Shown: positions 13,496 through 18,691 of the stretch, one piece after another
Numbering within the stretch: position 1 is the first letter of the stretch
Layout: every line of letters starts with the position of its first letter
DNA from: a virus
DNA: 20,734 nucleotides
Reading direction: 5' to 3' (one strand)
IMG/VR virus record: IMGVR_UViG_3300025941_000112
Coordinates: 1-20,734 of that record
Notes under the pieces: model-generated
Database searches by the model: none
What the model saw: the letters and a program-made list of their open reading frames with translations, nothing else
Told to the model about the DNA's origin: nothing
Program-made: the position numbers and the translations under genes

Positions 13496-13596
13496 AGGAG
13501 CGGCTGAAGGTCGTTCTGTCGCTTACGTTGCAGGCCGTCATCGGGTTGGCCTTCATTTACTCGCTGATTGTGTTCCTGTTCTCCAATCACAAGTAG
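13492..13596 (+). CDS. Very small single-pass membrane protein (34 aa)
   Basis: A 34-codon frame starting with TTG at 13492 inside the scaffold stop (TTGA overlap), encoding MKERLKVVLS LTLQAVIGLA and ending FLFSNHK. A charged N-terminus (KERLK) is followed by one hydrophobic helix at about residues 7-30. GAAGGAG, which could help initiation, lies inside the gene rather than before the start. The stop-start overlap and the clean membrane-helix composition argue against chance. It could be a small inner-membrane protein affecting lysis or assembly; nothing in the sequence tells which. Confidence 0.5.
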   Translation: MKERLKVVLSLTLQAVIGLAFIYSLIVFLFSNHK

Positions 13597-13607
13597 TTGA
13601 TTCCGTC
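13597..13607 (+). repeat. Intergenic motif copy 2 (TTGATTCCGTC)
   Basis: Directly follows the TAG of the 34-residue membrane protein and opens the 177-nt leader of the major capsid gene. The 11-mer is identical to those at 10067 and 18054, but here the ATG is 177 nt away. The GAGGCTCG that copy 1 shows before its ATG recurs at 13763-13770, so the two halves appear split by an inserted structured segment. Confidence 0.7.
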
Positions 13608-13724
13608 CCCGTCCTTATGCATCGTCAGCTTGAGCCGACAAGGTTACGCGCCCCGGCTGACCGGTTGAAAGCAACTCGCCCGCGCTGAGTGTCATCAGCG
13701 AAGGATCTGGCCCCTCGCGGATAA

Positions 13725-13767
13725 GCCTCTTCCGAAAACGGTTCCCACACGCGTTTTCGCATGAGGC
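13725..13767 (+). promoter_or_regulatory. Leader hairpin covering the capsid ribosome site
   Basis: Pairs GCCTC (13725-13729) with GAGGC (13763-13767) and CGAAAACG (13733-13740) with CGTTTTCG (13752-13759), separated by a symmetric 3 x 3 internal loop and closed by an 11-nt loop. The outer strand contains GAGG, the only ribosome-site-like sequence before the capsid ATG at 13774. Another pairing, 13624-13629 with 13656-13661 (GTCAGC/GCTGAC), lies upstream. The helix could hold back initiation, stabilise the 5' end of a processed message, or be part of a terminator or antiterminator; no T tract follows it. Confidence 0.55.
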
Positions 13768-13773
13768 TCGGCC

Positions 13774-14682
13774 ATGTCCGTCAACATTCCCAGTTGGTAC
13801 GTCAGCACCTACAACCAGAACATCGTGCAGCTGCTGCAACAGAAGCAGTCACGCTTGCGTCAGGCTTGCATGCCTGCGACGGGTGTCGGCGAGCAGATGA
13901 GTCCGGTCGATCAGATCGGCTCCATCGAAATGCAGGACGTCACGACCCGCTTCGCCCCGATGGGACGGGTGGATGCCGCGGTTGACCGGCGCTGGGCGCG
14001 TCCGAACGATGCGGACCTACCGCAGCTGATCGACACGTTCGACAAGCTCAAGATCATCACCGACCCGCAGGGGATCTACGTCACCAATGCGGTCTCGGCG
14101 GCCAATCGCAAGTACGACGATGTGATCGGCAACGCCTTCTTCGCCTCTGCCGCCACCGGTAAGACGGGCGCCACCTCGACCGCGTTCGATACCACCAACC
14201 AGACGGTGAGTGTGAATGTGGGCGGCACGGATTCACCGTTGAATGTCGCGAAGCTGGAGAAAGGACGCACGATCTTTCTCGCCAACGAAGCGGACTTGGA
14301 GAACGACGACATCTTTGTCTGCATCACCTCCAAGGATCATCTGGCGCTGATGAGCGAGATTCAGGTGCTGAGCCTGGATTTCAATGAGCGTCCGGTCTAC
14401 AACAGTCGGGGCCTGATCACCTCATTCCGCGGCTTCAATTTCATCCACTCGGAGCGCCCGTGGGCCACCACGGAAGCCACCGACGATGCCGCCGGAAGCT
14501 CCCGCCAAGTCCCCATGTGGCTCAAGAGCGGCATGCACGTGGTCACCTGGAATGACATCAATACCTCGGTCAGCGTGCGCAACGACATCCAGGGCGAGCC
14601 CTACCAGGTGTACGTGAAGATGAGCGTGGGCGCGACGCGCAACGAGGAAAAGAAAGTCGTCAAGATTTGGTGCGGTAGCTGA
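13774..14682 (+). CDS. Major capsid protein
   Basis: A 302-residue coat protein of the HK97-type fold as found in BPP-1-like podoviruses. Recognisable parts: N-terminal helix MSVNIPSWYVSTYNQNIVQL, then RLRQACMPATG, the MDV-type segment IEMQDVTTRFAPMGRVDAAVDRRWARP, a long central helix region NAVSAANRKYDDVIGNAFFASA, the variable loop GKTGATSTAFDTTNQTVSVN, and the closing PYQVYVKMSVGATRNEEKKV and VKIWCGS. It follows the scaffold gene and precedes the cement-like gene, as expected. No N-terminal prohead protease domain is present and no protease gene is nearby, fitting a separate scaffold system. Its 177-nt untranslated leader is the longest gap in the head gene cluster and may tune its high expression. 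Confidence 0.9.
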   Translation: MSVNIPSWYVSTYNQNIVQLLQQKQSRLRQACMPATGVGEQMSPVDQIGSIEMQDVTTRFAPMGRVDAAVDRRWARPNDADLPQLIDTFDKLKIITDPQGIYVTNAVSAANRKYDDVIGNAFFASAATGKTGATSTAFDTTNQTVSVNVGGTDSPLNVAKLEKGRTIFLANEADLENDDIFVCITSKDHLALMSEIQVLSLDFNERPVYNSRGLITSFRGFNFIHSERPWATTEATDDAAGSSRQVPMWLKSGMHVVTWNDINTSVSVRNDIQGEPYQVYVKMSVGATRNEEKKVVKIWCGS

Positions 14683-14718
14683 TCTGAAATCGCTTCCGTA
14701 TCCACTTTGGAGTGAAAC

Positions 14719-15243
14719 ATGGCAATTGATCTGACTCTCAAGTCCACGGCTATCGCGAACCGCGAAGCGACCCCGCGCGTGGCCAACAACCCGGGTGCCG
14801 GTGGTTCGGGCCGTAACTTCCGGGTATATGGCTACATTGCCTCGGTCACTGCATCGCTCTCGGCAACCTCGGTCATCCGGCTGGTGGAAGTACCGAGTAA
14901 TGCGATTGTGACGTCTGTGAAGGTCTCTTCGGGCGCGCAGACCGCGGGCAAGTTCAACATCGGGGTGTATCGCAAACCCCAGGATGGTGGGTTGGTCGCG
15001 TTCACCTCATCCGACTCCTTCTTCACGACCGACCTGGACTGCGCTGCCGCAGTAGTGGATCAGGAATGCGTCATGAAGGCCACCTCCGGCAATACGCTCG
15101 TGAAGCGCAACCAGCCGCTGTGGCAGGCGATCGGCATGGCCGCGGATCCCAAGACGGGGCTGGACATCTGCGCCACCGTGCACACGACAGATGTCACCAC
15201 GGGCACCGGTGCATTGGGCGCCGTGGTCGATTACACCCTGTAA
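14719..15243 (+). CDS. Capsid cement / decoration-like protein (174 aa)
   Basis: A 174-residue beta-rich protein directly after the major capsid gene, preceded by TTGGAGTG. In BPP-1 the gene in the same place makes a jelly-roll cement protein that locks the capsid; position, size and beta content fit that role here. Features: a Gly-rich N-terminal arm (PGAGGSGRNFR), LVEVPSNAIVTSVKV (55-69), FNIGVYRKP (79-87), PLWQAIGMAADP (133-144) and a closing VVDYTL. The pattern from VPSNA to the C-terminus is repeated in the last 130 residues of the 995-residue fibre (VPSNARIVTLEA, VWELLGLTADP), so the two share a domain. Three cysteines (C108, C117, C151) could form a disulfide. Confidence 0.7.
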   Translation: MAIDLTLKSTAIANREATPRVANNPGAGGSGRNFRVYGYIASVTASLSATSVIRLVEVPSNAIVTSVKVSSGAQTAGKFNIGVYRKPQDGGLVAFTSSDSFFTTDLDCAAAVVDQECVMKATSGNTLVKRNQPLWQAIGMAADPKTGLDICATVHTTDVTTGTGALGAVVDYTL

Positions 15244-15252
15244 GGAGCGCGC

Positions 15253-15447
15253 ATGGCCTCCCGATTCTATGGTGCGAACGTGGGGGCGATGCAGCCCACG
15301 GACGTGACGGAATCCGCCTCCACGACCTCGAGCGCCGTGGAGATCCAGATCGATCTCACCAAGACCACGAGCCGCATCGCAGTCCTGCAGGCCCTGGAAG
15401 CGCTGACGAACTACCTGCGCGTCAAAGAAAACGACCCGATCGGGTAA
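15253..15447 (+). CDS. Small phage protein after the cement-like gene (64 aa)
   Basis: A 64-residue protein with a good ribosome site (GGAG, 15244-15247) before ATG 15253. The pattern MASRFYGANVGAMQPTDVTESASTTSSAVEIQIDLTKTTSRIAVLQALEAL matches small proteins I know from phage head gene clusters (MASRFYG-N ... Vxx-DLTK ... VLxALExIxNxI), which have no established role. A short beta part is followed by a C-terminal helix. It is translated between the cement-like gene and another small beta-rich gene, with gaps of only 3-9 nt, so a minor virion or head-completion role is likely. Confidence 0.7.
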   Translation: MASRFYGANVGAMQPTDVTESASTTSSAVEIQIDLTKTTSRIAVLQALEALTNYLRVKENDPIG

Positions 15448-15450
15448 GCC

Positions 15451-15744
15451 ATGAGTTCCACCTCGGGCGGCAACCTCATCACCAACGGAGCGGCGTCGAG
15501 CAACAAAGTTGCGTGGCAGGGGGGAATGGGTGTCATGACCGTTGTGGGCACCTTCAGCGGCGCGACCATCAAACTACAGTTCGTGGGGCCTGACGGCTCG
15601 ACCCTAGTTGATGCGGGCGCGGGAACCACGTTCACGGCCGCAGGGGCGGGTGTTTTCTACCTGCCGCCATGTCCCATTCAAGTGACCATCACTGGCGGAC
15701 CTCCTTCGGGTATCTACGCAAGCGTCGCTCGCGTACCGAGCTAG
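15451..15744 (+). CDS. Small beta-rich phage protein (97 aa)
   Basis: A 97-residue protein starting MSSTSGGNLITNGAASSNKV, almost all predicted beta strand, with TVVGTFSGATIKLQFVGPDGSTLVDAGAGTTFTAAGAGVFYLPP and a PIQVTITGG turn. The LQF-x-GPDG and GVFYLPPxxI segments are of a type often encoded beside phage capsid and decoration genes. I would guess a small jelly-roll or Ig-like virion protein; function is not known. It begins 3 nt after the previous stop and ends 2 nt before the next ATG, so the three genes form one translational unit. Confidence 0.65.
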   Translation: MSSTSGGNLITNGAASSNKVAWQGGMGVMTVVGTFSGATIKLQFVGPDGSTLVDAGAGTTFTAAGAGVFYLPPCPIQVTITGGPPSGIYASVARVPS

Positions 15745-15746
15745 TG

Positions 15747-17285
15747 ATGCGCCGCTTACTCGCACTATTGTTGGTTTGTCTGGCGGCCACAAGTTCTGCC
15801 GACGTGACCGGTCCTGTGTCCCCGCTCGGTGGGGGTACCATTTCCAGCACCACGGCCGTACTTCCGGTCGGCACGTCTTTGTATCCGGTCTTTCAGAATC
15901 AGGCCGGTTCCACGATCAACGCCACGAATGGCTCTGCCACGATTACGTGCGTTATGGGCTGCTCCAGTTTCTACGTCGGGGCACTGATCTTTCAAGCGAC
16001 TGCATTCCCCAGCAACGCCACCGTCAGAGATATCAGCGGTAGTCCCAGCATCGTCATGAGCAAGAACGCCTCGGCGGATGTGACCGCTGGTGTCGCCTCT
16101 ATCGGCTACAACAAGTTCGATACCACGAGTGCACTCCTTACCAACAATCTGGCCGCGCAAAATATCTTCGCCGGTCAGGCTTCTCAGAACAGCTCCAACT
16201 GGTCCGATGAGTGGCTGCCGACCTATTGCAACCGTGCGGCTGTCTGCGCGCTAGGGCTGCCGGGCAAACAAGATACTGTATTGTCTGGACTTCGTGTCAG
16301 CGACAATACGGGGGCCTCTGCGGTCGGTTCCATCAACATGACCGCACTGTCCATCAACGACAATACGGGTACTTCTCACGCACTCTGGGGGCTGTATCTA
16401 CAGACGTTGGTCTCTGCAGGTGCTGGAACGAGTTCTCTTCAGTTCGGCAGCGAAAGCGACATCTCGAACCAGAATACGGCTGTCAATGTCGATCCATTCG
16501 GTTACAACGTCCTGAGCGCGACCGTCGCTCAGCGGTTGGGGTGCGGAGCGGGGGCATTGAGTCAAACCTCGTGCGCCGCCGCTATGGACATCGTCCCCAA
16601 CGGGGCGACGTTTCGCACGGGTATCAACATTTCGAGCACCGCACTTGATGCCTCCGTACTCACTCATCCCTCGGCCTTCTCGATGCCCTCAGGGACTAAC
16701 GGCTATTCGCTCTCGTGGTACCGCCAGACCGGCTACTCGGCGCCCAGCTGGCAACAGTACGCAACGAACACGACAACGGATGGCAACTTCATATCCATGG
16801 GAGATACGGCCCTTCTGATTGGTGGCGCCGCTCGGAACTGGGCCAGTATAGGTAAAACCGCCATTACCTTTGGAAATACCACGGACAATCCAACCTTTAC
16901 TGTGTCGGGCAGTGGGGCCATCAGTCTAAATGGTGGCGGGGCGACGACGACGCAGGCGCTGAATGCCAGTTACCTCAATGTTACTTCTTCAGGAACTGTG
17001 CCGACTACGGGTCTCTATCGCCCTTCCGCCAGCATTCTTGGGCTCAGTTCCAACTCCGCATTAGCCGCGCAGTTTGACGCCTCACAGAACTTCATTCCCT
17101 CGGCAGCCGTGGGTCTCAAGATGCTTACGGTAGCAACGCTGCCAACTTGCAACGCGGGCGCGAAGGGCTTCATGTACGCCGTCTCGGATGCCGCAGCGAC
17201 TCCGGTCTATAACGCAACTGTGGCTGCCGGTGGTTCTGTATCCATTCCGGTTTACTGCAACGGCACGAACTGGACCAATCACTGA
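15747..17285 (+). CDS. Fibre-like protein with a Sec signal peptide (512 aa)
   Basis: A 512-residue protein from ATG 15747. The first 18 residues are a textbook signal peptide: MRR, then LLALLLVCLAA, then TSSA before DV, a good signal peptidase I site; no lipobox. The mature part is rich in Ser, Thr, Asn, Gly and beta strand (SDNTGAS and NDNTGTS repeats, FTVSGSGAISLNGGG), like a fibre shaft. Its C-terminus (LPTCNAGAKGFMYAVSDA ... IPVYCNGTNW) is a type I know from phage fibre tips. All eight mature cysteines form four close or domain-sized pairs: C68/C72, C161/C167, C266/C276, C468/C504, which fits disulfides made in the periplasm. It may be an exported prophage product acting at the cell surface, or a virion fibre with an unusual leader. 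Confidence 0.65.
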   Translation: MRRLLALLLVCLAATSSADVTGPVSPLGGGTISSTTAVLPVGTSLYPVFQNQAGSTINATNGSATITCVMGCSSFYVGALIFQATAFPSNATVRDISGSPSIVMSKNASADVTAGVASIGYNKFDTTSALLTNNLAAQNIFAGQASQNSSNWSDEWLPTYCNRAAVCALGLPGKQDTVLSGLRVSDNTGASAVGSINMTALSINDNTGTSHALWGLYLQTLVSAGAGTSSLQFGSESDISNQNTAVNVDPFGYNVLSATVAQRLGCGAGALSQTSCAAAMDIVPNGATFRTGINISSTALDASVLTHPSAFSMPSGTNGYSLSWYRQTGYSAPSWQQYATNTTTDGNFISMGDTALLIGGAARNWASIGKTAITFGNTTDNPTFTVSGSGAISLNGGGATTTQALNASYLNVTSSGTVPTTGLYRPSASILGLSSNSALAAQFDASQNFIPSAAVGLKMLTVATLPTCNAGAKGFMYAVSDAAATPVYNATVAAGGSVSIPVYCNGTNWTNH

Positions 17286-17336
17286 TTGCGGCAGCGCGTA
17301 TTGAAACGCGATTGCCTTGGAGTAGTCTCCGGGCCA

Positions 17337-17987
17337 ATGAGCGCCGTGTCGATTCCTTCGGATCCCTATCTTTATTTCGGGAACATGGACCCGAGATCGC
17401 AACAGCACAAGATCCCCAACTTTGTGGGGCTCGCGCTGAAGCCGAACAATCCTCGTGAGATAAAACACAACGCGCTAGATCCGCTGCCGTTCGCGAATGG
17501 CACGATTCGGAAGATCCAATCGGAGGATGTTTTCGAGCATCTGCCGAGGGCCGCCGTTCCGGGTGTGCTTAATGACGTCTACCGCGTGCTTGTTACTGGC
17601 GGGCTGTTTCGCCTGAGTATGCCGGACTATCGCAGTCCGCTGCTGAGGCGGCGTAGCTACTACGACGACCGCGGTCGAGTCATGGGCGATGCGATGATGG
17701 GCGGTACGACGGTTTACGATCCCAAGACCACCACCGTCATATCGAAGTTCTGGAGCGACGGCAACGCGCACCTGTGGTTTCCGACCTATGAGCAGGTGCT
17801 GGAGATCATTGTCCAATCGAATTTGCGACTCTGCTCCAAGATCGATTTCTATCAGTACTTCATCGACGACGAGCGGTTTGTATGCAACCCGTATCCGCTC
17901 AATGAGATGTATGTGGGTCGCTCGCCTCCCTTCGACATGCGAGCGGGTGGCAAGCCCATTTCGATTATCGTGGACTTCATAAAGTAG
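17337..17987 (+). CDS. Methyltransferase-like protein with degenerate SAM loop (216 aa)
   Basis: A 216-residue protein from ATG 17337 (MSAVSIPSDP); in-frame TTG codons at 17286 and 17301 are alternatives, and none has a strong ribosome site. Residues about 41-98 follow class I methyltransferases of the Methyltransf_11 type: HNALDPLPFANGTIRKIQSEDVFEHLP, then VLNDVYRVLVTGGLFRLSMPDY. The N-terminal position where LHLGCG is expected reads LYFGNMDP, so the glycine-rich SAM loop is lost or changed. The C-terminal half (YDPKTTTVISKFWSDGNAHLWFPTYEQV) resembles sugar or glycan methyltransferases. Placed between the exported fibre-like gene and the tail tube genes, it looks like an added accessory gene; it may modify a surface glycan, or be an inactive binding protein. 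Confidence 0.6.
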   Translation: MSAVSIPSDPYLYFGNMDPRSQQHKIPNFVGLALKPNNPREIKHNALDPLPFANGTIRKIQSEDVFEHLPRAAVPGVLNDVYRVLVTGGLFRLSMPDYRSPLLRRRSYYDDRGRVMGDAMMGGTTVYDPKTTTVISKFWSDGNAHLWFPTYEQVLEIIVQSNLRLCSKIDFYQYFIDDERFVCNPYPLNEMYVGRSPPFDMRAGGKPISIIVDFIK

Positions 17988-18002
17988 CCCCTCGCATCTG
18001 AC

Positions 18003-18035
18003 CTCCCTGCCGGTCTCTAGGCGCATAGCAGGGAG
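18003..18035. other. Strong hairpin between methyltransferase-like and tail genes
   Basis: A perfect 8-bp stem, CTCCCTGC (18003-18010) with GCAGGGAG (18028-18035), around a 17-nt loop. It begins 15 nt after the TAG of the methyltransferase-like gene and lies 19 nt before motif copy 3. No T tract follows on either strand, so it is not a classical rho-independent terminator. It may protect or mark a transcript end or a processing site. Confidence 0.5.
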
Positions 18036-18053
18036 CCGCAGAAACACCAAGCA

Positions 18054-18066
18054 TTGATTCCGTCGC
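18054..18066 (+). repeat. Intergenic motif copy 3 (TTGATTCCGTC)
   Basis: TTGATTCCGTCGC begins exactly 35 nt before the ATG of the tail tubular protein gene and is identical over 13 nt to the copy at 10067, which has the same spacing to its ATG. CAAAGGCT at 18075-18082 aligns with CAGAGGCT at 10088-10095. Confidence 0.7.
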
Positions 18067-18088
18067 TGGCCTATCAAAGGCTTAGGCG

Positions 18089-18691
18089 ATGACCACCGAA
18101 GTCTCCATCGCCAACCGGGCGCTCACGCTCCTCGGTTCGGATCTCATCATTGCGCTCACGGACGACACCAACCGCGCCCGGGTGATCAGCGCGAACTACG
18201 CCCCCATCCGCGATGCGGAACTCGCGCGCCACCGCTGGCGGTTCAGCATTCAGCGGGTCTCGCTGGCGGCTTTATCCGCGACTCCAGACTCGGACTACGC
18301 GCGACAGTTCCAAGTCCCTGGCGACTTCCTGAAGCTCATCGAGGGAGGCGATCTCGTCTCCCATGCGGATTTGACAGATTACCGCACCGGCTCGTGCACC
18401 TTGTGGTCCCGGGAAGGAGACAAGATCCTCACCAACCTCCCGGCTCCTCTGCATATCCGCTACATCGCGCGCATCACGGATGCGTCGCTGTTCGATGCGG
18501 CGTTTGCCGAAAGTCTCTCAGCCCGGCTCGCGGATGAATGCTGCGAGCGCATCACACAGTCAGACTCGAAACGCCAGATCTGTATGGCAGCGTACAAGCG
18601 TGCGATATCGGAGGCGAAACTCGCCAACGCACTCGAGGTTGCGTCCGAATCCGTGGCTGATGGGGAATGGGTGATGGCGAGGGCGCGGTGA
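18089..18691 (+). CDS. Tail tubular protein A-like (gp11-type adaptor)
   Basis: A 200-residue helical protein starting MTTEVSIANRALTLLGSDLI. The opening IANRALxLLG ... ALTDDTNRARVISANYAPIRDAELARHRWRFSIQR is typical of the T7 gp11 / tail tubular protein A family, which forms the ring joining the portal to the tail nozzle in podoviruses. Other family-like parts are QFQVPGDFLKLIEGG, RYIARITDASLFDAAFAESLSARLADECCERIT and a polar C-terminal helix. Length is normal. It is followed with a GTGA overlap by the nozzle-like gene, as gp11 is followed by gp12 in T7. The gap before it contains a hairpin and the repeated TTGATTCCGTC motif, perhaps the start of a separate transcription or processing unit. 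Confidence 0.88.
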   Translation: MTTEVSIANRALTLLGSDLIIALTDDTNRARVISANYAPIRDAELARHRWRFSIQRVSLAALSATPDSDYARQFQVPGDFLKLIEGGDLVSHADLTDYRTGSCTLWSREGDKILTNLPAPLHIRYIARITDASLFDAAFAESLSARLADECCERITQSDSKRQICMAAYKRAISEAKLANALEVASESVADGEWVMARAR

